Positions 19,911 to 28,876 of a stretch of DNA of 64,000 nucleotides are shown here, piece after piece; position 1 is the stretch's first letter; the number at the start of each line of letters is the position of its first letter. Both the position numbers and the translations under genes were made by a program. The stretch spans positions 434,001 through 498,000 of the forward strand of contig NC_007940.1 of NCBI RefSeq assembly GCF_000012385.1, read 5' to 3'. Under the pieces are notes generated by a model. It did no database searches. It had not been told where the DNA came from and worked only from the letters and a program-made list of their open reading frames with translations. The DNA is from Rickettsia bellii RML369-C. GTDB lineage: Bacteria; Pseudomonadota; Alphaproteobacteria; Rickettsiales; Rickettsiaceae.

Positions 19911-20894
19911 TTACCCAAAAGTAGCGTCACTACCTGCCAAGCTAATATCATCATTTTGCTGTTCTATTAAGCAATTATCAATGAGTTCTTCTGCCATTAT
20001 AAAGCCAATTTTTTTAGGCTGCCCAACAAAAAGTTTTTGCATGAACGTAATTATTTTTTCTAGTTCAATTATATTATTAAATTTCTTAGCCTTGTCTGTT
20101 ATATTAACCATAGTATCTTCTATTATAGCTTTATCTTTAATATTTATCGTAGTATCATTAGCTATTTTATAGTTCAACTTATTTATTGACTCGTTAAATA
20201 TTGTAATTGTTTGTTGCTCTATTAAGTTATCAATATCTTCTTCCATTTTCATAACCTTTGCTTTTGTGGGCTTACTGTCTAAAAGTTCTTGAAAACTACT
20301 CTCTATTTGTTTTATATAAATTTTGCTTGTGAAAAATTTAGCTTTTTGTAATATGTCTTGTATAGTATCTAAAATTATAGTTTTATCTTTAGTATTTATT
20401 GTAATATTATTGATTATCTTATTACTTAATTCATCAGATAATTTTTGCAGTTGATCATTTTCTAGAAATTTTGTATTTAATGCTTTTCTCTCGGCTAAAT
20501 TTTTATTTCTTTGAGAGTAACTATCAATAAGATTCTTTTCGGATTTGCCTATATTATTTTGATCAACATTAATAGAAACAGTAGAATTAAATTTTAGCAC
20601 TTCTAATAATTCCATAGCACCTAAATTGCTTATATTATTTTTAGAAAGATAAAGTGTAGTAAGAGTAGAATTAACTTTAAGCATTTCAGCTAATTCCTTT
20701 ACTTCATTATCGCTTATGCCATTATAATCAAGATAAAGTTCTGTAACAGTAAAATTATGTTTTAGCACTTCAGCTAATTCTTTTACTCCACTATCGTCTA
20801 TTTTTTTATATCCAAGATTAAGCAATGTATTATCTTTCTTAAAATCATCGTTGTATAATCCTCTGCTTTCTAAAAACTCTATTAATTCTTTCAT
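19911..20894 (-). CDS. Leucine-rich repeat protein with a duplicated helical module
   Basis: Residues 20-118 hold three to four LRRs of the ribonuclease-inhibitor type (VTELYLDYNGISDNEVKELA, LTTLYLSKNNISNLGAMELL). Residues 149-228 and 231-313 are two diverged copies of one helical module, both centred on TIN.KDK.II.DT and ending EEDIDNLIEQQ or EELIDNCLIEQQ. There is no signal peptide or membrane segment. A clear AAGGAG lies seven bases before the ATG. LRR proteins in rickettsiae are often seen as host-interaction factors. That role, and cytosolic or secreted location, is inference. A second LRR gene lies at 61029-62813. Confidence 0.88.
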   Translation of the reverse strand: MKELIEFLESRGLYNDDFKKDNTLLNLGYKKIDDSGVKELAEVLKHNFTVTELYLDYNGISDNEVKELAEMLKVNSTLTTLYLSKNNISNLGAMELLEVLKFNSTVSINVDQNNIGKSEKNLIDSYSQRNKNLAERKALNTKFLENDQLQKLSDELSNKIINNITINTKDKTIILDTIQDILQKAKFFTSKIYIKQIESSFQELLDSKPTKAKVMKMEEDIDNLIEQQTITIFNESINKLNYKIANDTTINIKDKAIIEDTMVNITDKAKKFNNIIELEKIITFMQKLFVGQPKKIGFIMAEELIDNCLIEQQNDDISLAGSDATFG

Positions 20895-21160
20895 AAATTT
20901 ACTCCTTAATTAAATTCTATAATTTTTAATATTTTGTTAAAAATGAGCTATGGGAAGAATCTAGATAAGAAGATTTAAGAATGCAATAGAAATTTAACTA
21001 AGGATATAAATTAATAACTTAGAGATAATCTAGGAAACACAAGGATTAGTATAGGATAAAGGGAAATGATAAAAGATTTAATAACTAGTAACAATTACCA
21101 CTTACAATTATAACAGAATATCTAAGAAATTTTTACTAAGATGTAAATATAGAGAGTATT
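20895..21160. other. Non-coding stretch without recognisable content
   Basis: This AT-rich region lies between the LRR gene start and the prophage remnant. I see no gene, RNA or repeat beyond the LRR gene's Shine-Dalgarno; it presumably holds that gene's promoter. Confidence 0.5.
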
Positions 21161-21352
21161 TTAGGCAGAGCTAATAATAACCGCTGCTGTAGCTATTTCG
21201 CTCAAAAACAATGACCGCTCTAATGTTCGGCGTCTAACCAAGCCTTGCAGCTTCATACCGCCTTTAGCTTTTATCCATCTAAGCAACGCATCGGCGGCGT
21301 TTGAGTATTCGCCTTGGTTAAGTTTTTGCCGCAAGGTTGATGCTTGAAATGC
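21161..21352 (-). pseudogene. Phage endolysin (GH24 lysozyme) C-terminal fragment
   Basis: The minus-strand frame reads AFQASTLRQKLNQGEYSNAA, then DALLRWIKAKGGMKLQGLVR and RRTLERSLFLSE before a stop at 21161. This is the C-terminal half of T4/lambda-type lysozymes, whose family shows AFQ.STLL.KLN.GDY and GLVRRR.AE. The catalytic N-terminal Glu region is absent, so this is a remnant. G+C is visibly higher than in neighbours. Confidence 0.72.
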
Positions 21353-21386
21353 CCTCCAGCAACTGTTGAAGATAAATGAAATTAAA

Positions 21387-21565
21387 ATGGATTATTGGCT
21401 TTTAGTTAATAGTAAGAAACATATCACTGGTAAAGGTAACGCTACTAAATATGACGTAATAGAAGCTGTTAAAAGAAAGGATTTAAACCGGTTGATAATA
21501 ACGAAGCCGATAGCTTGGCATTGCTTGATTATGTTTTAAGTAAGTATGGAAAAAATAGCTTATGA
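21387..21565 (+). pseudogene. Phage RuvC-like Holliday-junction resolvase fragment
   Basis: Frame one from 21387 reads MDYWLLVNSKKHITGKGNAT and KYDVIEAVKRK. After one missing A in an A-rich run near 21480, the next frame gives GFKPVDNNEADSLALLDYVL and ends at TGA 21563-21565. The D-N-N-E-A-D-S-L-A-L ending is the acidic C-terminal motif of phage RuvC-like endonucleases. The first two thirds are missing. It lies 34 bases from, and opposite to, the endolysin fragment. Confidence 0.62.
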
Positions 21566-21666
21566 GCTGATTATTTTTTTATACTGTCTCAATATTAAAA
21601 TTAAGTATTTTGGAACATATGTTTTTTTTAGAAGATTTAAGAAAGGCTGAAAACCATTGTAGGAAT

Positions 21667-21742
21667 TGGTGGAGCCAGGGGGAATCGAACCCCCAACCTT
21701 TTGAATGCCATTCAAACGCTCTACCAACTGAGCTATGACCCC
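21667..21742 (-). tRNA. tRNA-Ala (anticodon GGC)
   Basis: Read on the minus strand, the acceptor GGGGTCA pairs with TGGCTCC, and A73 with an encoded CCA follows. The anticodon arm TTTGA-ATGGCAT-TCAAA gives GGC, and the T arm has GGTTCGATT. The prophage remnant lies directly on its 3' side. Confidence 0.95.
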
Positions 21743-21819
21743 AATAAAAAGATAATTGTTTATACTCTAATAATAATACTAAATCTATAAGTTTTTTTAT
21801 GTGTTGTGTTAAGATACTG

Positions 21820-22088
21820 TCATTGCGAGGAGATTCGGGAGTTTTTGCATGGCTCGTTTATGTCATTGCGAGCGAATGAAATGAGCGTGGCAATCCAGAA
21901 AAAATAATATGGATCCCGTGAATAAATCACGGGATAACAATTGGAAAACCAGTCTATGCGGGCAATGCCGCCACGGGTGACAGGAGGAAAAGGATCCACA
22001 CAACAACTTCGTGGATGCAAAGCATTGACACGGCAATCTCGTCAAACATCCTAAGATTGCTTCGTCGCTACGCTCCTCGCAATGACGA
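21820..22088. repeat. Mosaic of palindromic repeats before clpP
   Basis: It starts with GTCATTGCGAGGAG and ends with CTCCTCGCAATGACG at about 22075-22088. A GTCATCCCGTG-type arm (GGATCCCGTGAATAAATCAC) and GTCATTGCGAGCGAATGAAA lie inside, so several repeat units are nested. Short open frames here are only repeat translations. Confidence 0.8.
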
Positions 22089-22092
22089 TTTG

Positions 22093-22710
22093 CTACTGAC
22101 CTTGTTCCTTATCTTTCAACAACTTAATATCTCTGTGTGTAATTATTTTATCGATTATGCCGAATTTTTTTGCTTCTTCAGGTGACATAAAATTATCACG
22201 TTCCATGCTTTTTTCAACATGTTTTACATCTTGTCCAGTATGTTTACTATATAGACTATTAAGGATTTTTTTGATTTTCAATGTTTCTTGAGCATGAATT
22301 TCTATATCTGTTGCCTGACCTCGATAACCTCCTGATGGTTGGTGGATCATAACACGGCTATGCGGCAGGCTGTATCTCATTCCTTTCTCACCACCACAAA
22401 GTAAAAAGGACCCCATAGAACAAGCTTGACCGATACAAAGAGTAGCTACTTTAGGCTTGATATATTGCATAGTATCATAAATTGCAAGACCAGCTGTTAC
22501 AACCCCGCCAGGAGAATTTATATACATATATATATCTTTCTCAGGATTTTCTGCCTCAAGGAACAATAATTGGGCAGTAATCAAATTTGCCATATGGTCT
22601 TCAATAGGACCACATACAAAGATTATACGTTCTTTTAATAACCTTGAATATATATCATAAGCACGCTCACCCCTAGAGGTTTGTTCAATTACTATCGGTA
22701 CGTAGGACAT
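22093..22710 (-). CDS. clpP: ATP-dependent Clp protease proteolytic subunit
   Basis: ClpP forms the barrel of the ClpXP/ClpAP protease. I start at [19 protein letters not shown] (22710), which gives 205 residues. The upstream open frame to 22887 is repeat sequence. The catalytic triad is visible as Ser98 (GQACSMGS), His123 (MIHQPSGG) and Asp172 (ERDNFMS). The genes rpsA and clpP run in the same direction, separated by a palindromic repeat. Confidence 0.97.
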   Translation of the reverse strand: MSYVPIVIEQTSRGERAYDIYSRLLKERIIFVCGPIEDHMANLITAQLLFLEAENPEKDIYMYINSPGGVVTAGLAIYDTMQYIKPKVATLCIGQACSMGSFLLCGGEKGMRYSLPHSRVMIHQPSGGYRGQATDIEIHAQETLKIKKILNSLYSKHTGQDVKHVEKSMERDNFMSPEEAKKFGIIDKIITHRDIKLLKDKEQGQ

Positions 22711-22749
22711 TGGATATTTTTCCTTAAAGTTTTCGTTGGAAGGATATGT

Positions 22750-22895
22750 GTCATCCCGTGGAGGTGTTGCCCGCATGGATCGAAAAACGCCCTCGGTGTC
22801 ATCTAGTTGCTTGGGAACTAGATCCAGAAAATAATAAAAAATACTAATTTTATGAGTATTTTTAACTGGCTCTAGTTCATAAATCACGGGATGAC
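22750..22895. repeat. Palindromic repeat upstream of clpP
   Basis: GTCATCCCGTG at 22750 and CACGGGATGAC at about 22885-22895 are inverted ends. The inner AAAATACTAAT / ATGAGTATTTT stem matches the 8771 and 24723 copies. It supplies the false N-terminal extension of clpP. Confidence 0.82.
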
Positions 22896-22918
22896 ACCGA
22901 GGAGGTTGACTAACAATC

Positions 22919-24637
22919 CTACTTCTTACTATCTTCTAAAGCATTAGCAAGTATGTCACCCATATTGGTTGTATTATCGCTAGAGCCATATTCTTTAAGA
23001 GCCTTTTGACGCTCTGCTATTTTATAGGCTTTTATTGATAATAAAATTTTATTGGTTGACTTTTCGATAGAAGCAACTTTTGCTTCGATTTCTTGATCTA
23101 CTGCAAACATTTCAGGTTTTTGTTCTTCTTTTTCATCTGATAAATCAGATTTTTTAATAAATCCTGCTGCTTTATCGTTTACTAATACTTCCAATCCATC
23201 GTCTTTGATTGCTGTCACAACAGCTTTAACTACTGTTCCTTTTTTATATTCATCAGCAATTCCTTGATATGGATTAGGAGTTAATTGCTTGATACCTAGA
23301 CTAATTTGTTCTTTTTCAATATTGATTGTTAGAACTTTGCACTCTACTTCATCACCTTTTTTGTATGTTTTGAGTAACTCATTACCATTATCTTCCCAAG
23401 TAATATCACCCTCATGAATCATACCGTCTAAATTATCGCTAAGTGCAACAAAGATTCCAAAATCAGTAATGTTTCTAATTGGAGCTTTGATCACTGTTCC
23501 AACAGGATTAGTTTCAGCAAATTTTATTAAAGGATTTTGCTGGCATTGCTTAATACTTAAAGAAACACGATGTTTTTCTGTATCAACTTCTAACACCATA
23601 AATTCTACTTCTTGACCTATGGTAAGAGTCTTTCTAGGATTTTGATTAGATTTAAGCCAACTAATTTCACTTGAGTGAACAAGCCCTTCTAAACCATCCT
23701 TTAATTCAATAAATACACCATAATCAGCAAAATTTGTGACTTTTCCAGTCATTTTTTTACCGACAGGAAATTCTTCTTTAATTTTTTCCCATGGGTTATA
23801 ATCAAGTTGTTTCATACCAAGAGATATTCTTTTTGTCTCTTCGTTAAACTTAATAACCATTACTTTAACTTTCTGATTAAATTCTAGCACTTCTGATGGG
23901 TGGTTAACTCTAGCCCAAGAAATATCAGTTAAGTGTAATAAGCCGTCAACACTACCAAGATCAATGAATGCACCGTAATCTGTAATATTCTTTACTGTTC
24001 CCTCAAGGATCATTCCTTCTTTGATTTTAGATAGCATCTCGTCTCTAGCTTCAGAACGTGATTCCTCTAATATAGCTCTTCTTGAAACAACTATATTACC
24101 AAGCTTTTTATCCATGCTTAGGATCTTAAATGGCTGTCTAATATTCATTATAGAGCTAGGATCTTTGATTGGTCTAACATCAACTTGGCTTCCTGGTAAA
24201 AACGCTACAACACCGGATAAATCAACAGTGAAACCACCTTTTACACGACCAAAAATTGTACCATCAACAAACTCACCTTTGCTACATATGAGTTCTAACT
24301 GACCCCATAATTCTTCTTTTATCGCTTTCTCACGGCTTAGGGTTTTGCCGCTATGTCCTTCAGTTTTTTCAATATAAACATCAACTAAATCACCAATCTC
24401 AGGTAATTTATGTGCCGGTGATAATAAAAATTCAGATTTAGGTATTCTACCTTCATTTTTTAATCCAACGTCAACAACCACTACTTCATTAATATCAACT
24501 ACTTGACCTTTTACTACTGTTCCAGGTTTTATATGACTCGTATCAACAGTTTCAAGCATTTTAGAAAAATCATCTTCAAATTCATGATTAACTGCTGCAA
24601 GTTGTGGAACGAATCTTTGTTTTAATTTTGTTGTCAT
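22919..24637 (-). CDS. rpsA: 30S ribosomal protein S1
   Basis: S1 binds mRNA on the small ribosomal subunit and helps initiation. The 572 residues hold six S1/OB-fold repeats. The clearest are [21 protein letters not shown] (repeat 3), [21 protein letters not shown] (repeat 4) and [21 protein letters not shown] (repeat 5). Repeats 1 and 2 are more diverged, as usual. The length is normal. It is separated from cmk by a long palindromic repeat, so the common cmk-rpsA pairing is kept but interrupted. Confidence 0.97.
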
Positions 24638-24722
24638 ATTTTTCTCGTAAATATTAGTGGTGCTGAACTAATAGATAATCTTTTTAAAGGGTTAATAAAA
24701 AAGATATTTTCCAAATATCACT

Positions 24723-24922
24723 GTCATACCGTGGTGGCATTGCCTGGGTGGATCAGTTTCCCCTGTCATCCCGTGATTTATTCACGGGATCCAGTTAAAA
24801 ATACTAATAAAATTAGTATTTTTTATTATTTTCTGGATCCCGTGGACAAGCCACGGGATGACACCGATCACGTTTTTCGTTCCACGCAGGCAATGCTCCA
24901 TGTGGTCAAGCAACTAGATGAC
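24723..24922. repeat. Nested palindromic repeats between cmk and rpsA
   Basis: The core from about 24766 (GTCATCCCGTGATTTATTCAC) to 24862 (CCACGGGATGAC) has the AAAATACTAATA / TTAGTATTTTT stem and the two GGATCC-containing arms. Further arms at 24723 (GTCATACCGTGG) and 24901-24922 (GTCAAGCAACTAGATGAC) extend it. A 76-codon open frame here is repeat-encoded. Confidence 0.82.
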
Positions 24923-24990
24923 ATTTCTATCTATAAGCAAGTTTGGAAAAATATCCTATAAATAAAATAAACTATAAGCACCAAGTTATT

Positions 24991-25644
24991 TTATTCTTTC
25001 AATATAAATTGCATTATTTGTTCTACAACCGATAAAGGTGAAAGCTTGGAAGTATCAATAATTAAAGCATCCAAAGCCGGTAATAAAGGTGCTACTTCTC
25101 GCTCTTTATCTCTTTTATCACGCAGAATTATCTGTTGTAAAATCTCGTCAAGTATACATGCTTTGCCTTTAGCTTGCAACTGTTTATATCGCCTCTCAGC
25201 TCTAACCTCAGGGTTTGCGGTTATAAATATTTTAAAATCGGCATTAGGTGCAACTATTGTCCCTATATCTCTACCCTCCATAAGAATTCGAGGTGTAGTA
25301 TTAATTAACTTTACTAAATGCTTATTTAGATTATCTCTTACCTCAGCTATTACGGCAATTTGTGAAGCAACGCCTCCTATATTTTCATCCTCTAAGTCAA
25401 ACTTATCTGTAATATTTATTTCTTTAGATAAGGAAATTACTTTATTGATATCTGTAATGTCTATTTTTTCTTTAATGCAATTAAAAGCAAGCTGCCTATA
25501 AACAATACTTGATTGAACATATTTTAAAGAAAATTTTTCAGCAAGCATAAACCCAATAGTACCTTTACCGGAAGCAGCAGGACCATCAAGTGCAATAACA
25601 AAATTTTGAGTAAAGTCTAAAGCTTTAGATTTTAAGTTTGTCAT
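24991..25644 (-). CDS. cmk: Cytidylate kinase
   Basis: Cmk phosphorylates CMP and dCMP. The P-loop is [14 protein letters not shown] at residues 18-31, and the substrate-binding [20 protein letters not shown] and RAERRYKQL motifs follow. 217 residues is typical. It lies about 350 bases upstream of rpsA on the same strand and is divergent from tRNA-Val. Confidence 0.96.
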
Positions 25645-25743
25645 AAAAAATTTGTAGAATAGATAATAAAATACTATAAATAATGTAAATAAAGCTTGAA
25701 ATCTACTATATTATACAATAAATATAGAACTTAACATTTACAA

Positions 25744-25820
25744 GGGTGATTAGCTCAGTTGGTTAGAGCATTACGTTGACATCGTAAAGGTCAGAGGTTC
25801 AACCCCTCTATCGCCCACCA
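25744..25820 (+). tRNA. tRNA-Val (anticodon GAC), likely insertion site of the conjugative element
   Basis: Acceptor GGGTGAT pairs with ATCGCCC, followed by A and encoded CCA. The anticodon arm TTACG-TTGACAT-CGTAA gives GAC. The gene is complete. Everything to its right up to the integrase is mobile-element DNA, so its 3' end is the natural attachment site. The matching second copy of the attachment sequence would lie beyond the right window edge. Confidence 0.95.
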
Positions 25821-25869
25821 GCATACAGTCAAGCTTTTTGTAATCTACTAATTTTACCTCCCTACTCCA

Positions 25870-25977
25870 TATGCTCACTATATGCTCATCGCGTTTTTAA
25901 AAATGGTACTCTAATTCTCTTACTACCTTGACTAAACCTGATGTTTAAGTTGAGGTCTTATGCACACTATATGCTCA
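25870..25977 (+). repeat. Three direct repeats TATGCTCA before the DnaA-like gene
   Basis: TATGCTCA occurs at 25870, 25881 and 25970. The longer ACTATATGCTCATC is present at 25877 and 25966, the latter inside the first codons of the next gene. They could be iterons or recombinase sites at the left end of the element; this is inference. Confidence 0.4.
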
Positions 25978-27669
25978 TCACATTTTACTAATGATTGTGT
26001 AACACATGATCATGGTAATCAAAATTCAATCATTTTCTACAATTTTGTTGGTAATTTTATTCCTCCTGAATGGAGTAACCTATCCTCTAGTAATGGTAAA
26101 ATTTTAAGTAAAACCTCAAGACAACTCCTATCTCTAATAGTCTTCCGCTTGCAAATCTACTATAACAATAGTATCGACGAACTTCAGGAAACCTATCATT
26201 TCTTTGAAGAACACTTAGGAGTTTGTCAAGAACGTGTCAGACAGTGCCTAATTGAATTAGAAAAGAGTGGTTTCATTAAGTTTTATAAAGCAACTATTAT
26301 TAAATATGGTATTAAATGCCGCAATACTCCTTGTATTAAGCTGGCTAGAAATTTCCAGCCATTTTCTCAAAAAATTCTCAATGAAAATGAAAAAAATTTG
26401 GGCTTAACTCAAAATAAATTTGGGGTGAAACCCAAAGAAATTTTGCCTCAACCCCAAAAAAGTTTGGACCAGTACATATATATAGATAATAATAAAAATA
26501 TATCTAATAAATCTAGATATAGCAAATCTATAATTTTTCAAAATGAACAAAATGAAACTGTTCAAAATCAACAATTACTACAATATTCACAACAACAAAA
26601 GCTTGCACAAGAGTTAAAATTCGCAACAACAAGATCGGCTAATAATCAGCAAGAGAGTGAAAATACCAAAACAGCCAAAAGTGATTTTATCGTTGGTCCA
26701 TTACAGATTAATAAGGCATTGCAAGCAGTGCTTGATAAGGTGGATAAGGCAAGATGTAAGCAAATAGCATCACCAGCTAATAATGATTCAGCAGTAGAAT
26801 CTGTAAAGAATAAAGGCTGGTTCAAAAGAAAAAAATTAATAGATTTCCATCCCTTAACTCAAGAAGAGGCCGATTTATTACAGGTAAAATCAAATCGAGA
26901 ATTTAATCTTAATTTCATCAATAAGCTCTTATTGAAGCTAGCAGAACAATATCCAGAATATCATTTTGGTCATAAGAAAGTCCTACTGAACTATATGGCT
27001 AAAGCTTTAGCTCATGAGCTCAGAGAAACTACTAAAGCCAACAGCACTACATTTCAGTTTAAATCTAGCGATGTAAACAAAGCCAAAGACCGACATCTAG
27101 ATAAGATAGAAAGTAGCCTTGATACTAGCAAGCAAGCTCAGCTAAAACGTAAAATTGTTGGTAGTTTTGATCCTGATACAGCTTATGAATTACTAAGTTC
27201 TTGCTACTTTATTGGGGTAGTAGGTAATAGCTATCAAATAAAATTGCTTAAAAACATTACGCTTTCAGAACATAGCCAAGATAAAATACTACAGCAAGTA
27301 CGAATGATCTATGGCAGTAATATTGGGCAATTACAAATCATACCATTTGCTGAGCTTGAAGCTAAGCATAATAATACTGAAGATGAAAAACAAAATTACC
27401 TATTGCAGCTTAGCAAGCAATTAAATCCTAATTCAATATGGTACAGGGCACGGAAATTTCTTATTGAACGTTATAACCAATATATTGATTTTGGGGTATT
27501 AAGTAAATTAGTAGTGGTAGAGGAAGATATAGTCAACAACAAGGTAATCCTTAAATCAACAACGGCTTTTAATGATTACTATGTTAGAAATCGTCATATG
27601 CAAGATCTAGAAGAAGCTTTTAAGACTCAAGATTATTGCTTTGAATTAATCAAGTTTGAATATAACTAA
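25960..27669 (+). CDS. DnaA-like replication initiator of the conjugative element
   Basis: This 569-residue protein has an N-terminal winged-helix-like region, residues 40-120 (SKTSRQLLSLIVFRL, GVCQERVRQCLIELEKSGFI). A long Gln/Asn/Lys-rich linker follows. The C-terminal region (SIWYRARKFLIERYNQYIDFGVL, residues about 490-569) resembles the DnaA N-terminal helicase-loading domain. There is no AAA+ ATPase. Such genes are a known RAGE component and may prime replication of the excised element. GAGG lies just before the ATG. The gene is convergent with the methyltransferase gene, two bases apart. Confidence 0.72.
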   Translation: MHTICSSHFTNDCVTHDHGNQNSIIFYNFVGNFIPPEWSNLSSSNGKILSKTSRQLLSLIVFRLQIYYNNSIDELQETYHFFEEHLGVCQERVRQCLIELEKSGFIKFYKATIIKYGIKCRNTPCIKLARNFQPFSQKILNENEKNLGLTQNKFGVKPKEILPQPQKSLDQYIYIDNNKNISNKSRYSKSIIFQNEQNETVQNQQLLQYSQQQKLAQELKFATTRSANNQQESENTKTAKSDFIVGPLQINKALQAVLDKVDKARCKQIASPANNDSAVESVKNKGWFKRKKLIDFHPLTQEEADLLQVKSNREFNLNFINKLLLKLAEQYPEYHFGHKKVLLNYMAKALAHELRETTKANSTTFQFKSSDVNKAKDRHLDKIESSLDTSKQAQLKRKIVGSFDPDTAYELLSSCYFIGVVGNSYQIKLLKNITLSEHSQDKILQQVRMIYGSNIGQLQIIPFAELEAKHNNTEDEKQNYLLQLSKQLNPNSIWYRARKFLIERYNQYIDFGVLSKLVVVEEDIVNNKVILKSTTAFNDYYVRNRHMQDLEEAFKTQDYCFELIKFEYN

Positions 27670-27670
27670 G

Positions 27671-28483
27671 CTATTGTGGTAATTGATAATTTGTAATAAC
27701 TACTTCATCAGATATTTTATTGTGCTCAGGCATAGAATATTTAACCTTAATAGTACTAATATTAAAATTTTTGTATAAGTTTCTAATAAAGGGAGTATTA
27801 CTATTAGAAACCATTATTTTAACATTTTTATCATTGAGTTCTGTAGCAAAATCTTTAAGTCTCGTTTGCTCATTTTCATCAAAGGGTAATCTGGTATAAA
27901 ACTTCTCACCTGATTTATGATAAGGAGGATCAAAATAAACAAAATCATCTTGTTGTGGTTCAATGAAAGAAAAATCCATAGCACAAATAGATGTGTCAGC
28001 TAAAAGCTGACTACACTGTTTTAATCGAGAAGCAATATCAGATTTACTATAGTTTCTACCAGAGAAAGTTTGAGCTGGCTTCCCATCAATATTAATCCGG
28101 TAAATGCCTTTAAATGAATATCTATTAAGATAGATAAATCTTGCAGTAATTTTTGCTGGGTCATTACTATCATTATTACTTCTAACTTGGTAATAATGCT
28201 CTTTGGAATGTTTTTCTTTATGAGAGTCTAATAGTTTACTGACCTTATCTGGATTCTTCTTTATTGCGTTATAGCTAGTTACTAGCTCTAGATTAATATC
28301 AGATAAATAGCATTGTTTAAATTTATCTCTAATTTGAAAAAATAAAGCCCCACCACCAAGGAATGGTTCATAGTAGTTATTCAGTGTTGATGGAAGAAAC
28401 TTAATTAATTGATCGGCAATTTTTCTTTTACCACCAACCCATTGTAGGAATGGTTGTGATTTATCTGAGTTCTTTACTGACAT
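27671..28483 (-). CDS. dam: Dam-family DNA adenine methyltransferase
   Basis: This is an adenine-N6 methyltransferase of the Dam (alpha) class with 270 residues. SAM motif I is FLQWVGGKRKIADQL at the N terminus with NYYEPFLGGGALFFQ next. The catalytic motif IV is YFDPPYHKSG. In Dam enzymes the target is GATC, which I infer only from family. It is part of the cargo of the element and may protect it or regulate transfer. Confidence 0.92.
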   Translation of the reverse strand: MSVKNSDKSQPFLQWVGGKRKIADQLIKFLPSTLNNYYEPFLGGGALFFQIRDKFKQCYLSDINLELVTSYNAIKKNPDKVSKLLDSHKEKHSKEHYYQVRSNNDSNDPAKITARFIYLNRYSFKGIYRINIDGKPAQTFSGRNYSKSDIASRLKQCSQLLADTSICAMDFSFIEPQQDDFVYFDPPYHKSGEKFYTRLPFDENEQTRLKDFATELNDKNVKIMVSNSNTPFIRNLYKNFNISTIKVKYSMPEHNKISDEVVITNYQLPQ

Positions 28484-28507
28484 GAAATTATTATTAAAAT
28501 ATTTATA

Positions 28508-28741
28508 CTAAATTATAGTATAAAATAGGTTTAAATGCCAGCAAAATACTGTATTACAAGGGATTTTCAAGGAATTCTTGATGTTTTCTGTAACATCATT
28601 AATACTAGTTTTGATTTGTATGTAATAGACAAAGATCTGAGCTAACAAATAATAGTAATTTAGCTGTGTCTCATTTATGCAGCTCTTTATTAAATTGTGT
28701 AGAAATCTGTCAAAAAAGCTCTTAAATCCTCTGTACTTCAT
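28508..28741 (-). pseudogene. Fragment resembling the dimerisation helix of a histidine kinase
   Basis: The 77-codon frame ends in DVTENIKNSLKIPCNTVF, which mirrors DVVQNMVHGLKIPCNGIF of the neighbouring kinase (28877-29827), with the phospho-accepting His replaced by Asn. The rest is unlike anything I know and no ATPase domain follows. It is probably a decayed, inverted relative of that kinase rather than an active gene. Confidence 0.4.
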
Positions 28742-28795
28742 GGAATAGTTAGGATATCTGTCCTTGTTAAGAGCAGCCGTGGTGCAGTTCTAGTT

Positions 28796-28841
28796 CAGAG
28801 GTTAAATTAAAAACTACAAAATTTTAGCACTTTAACCTCTG
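28796..28841 (+). promoter_or_regulatory. Hairpin in the leader of the histidine kinase gene
   Basis: CAGAGGTTAAA (28796-28806) and TTTAACCTCTG (28831-28841) form a perfect 11-bp stem with a 24-base loop. It lies 35 bases before the kinase start. No T-run follows, so an operator or mRNA structure is more likely than a terminator. Confidence 0.4.
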
Positions 28842-28876
28842 AGCTGTTTTCTGAACTTTAACAGCAAGGAGATGCT

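Noticed and set aside
21820..22045. Two overlapping minus-strand open frames
   Set aside because: Both lie inside the repeat mosaic and read repeat sequence only.
22711..22887. N-terminal extension of clpP
   Set aside because: The extra 59 codons are encoded by a palindromic repeat and are absent from the ClpP family; the family start is [10 protein letters not shown] at 22710.
24731..24961. Plus-strand open frame of 76 codons
   Set aside because: It is a translation of nested palindromic repeats with no independent coding signal.
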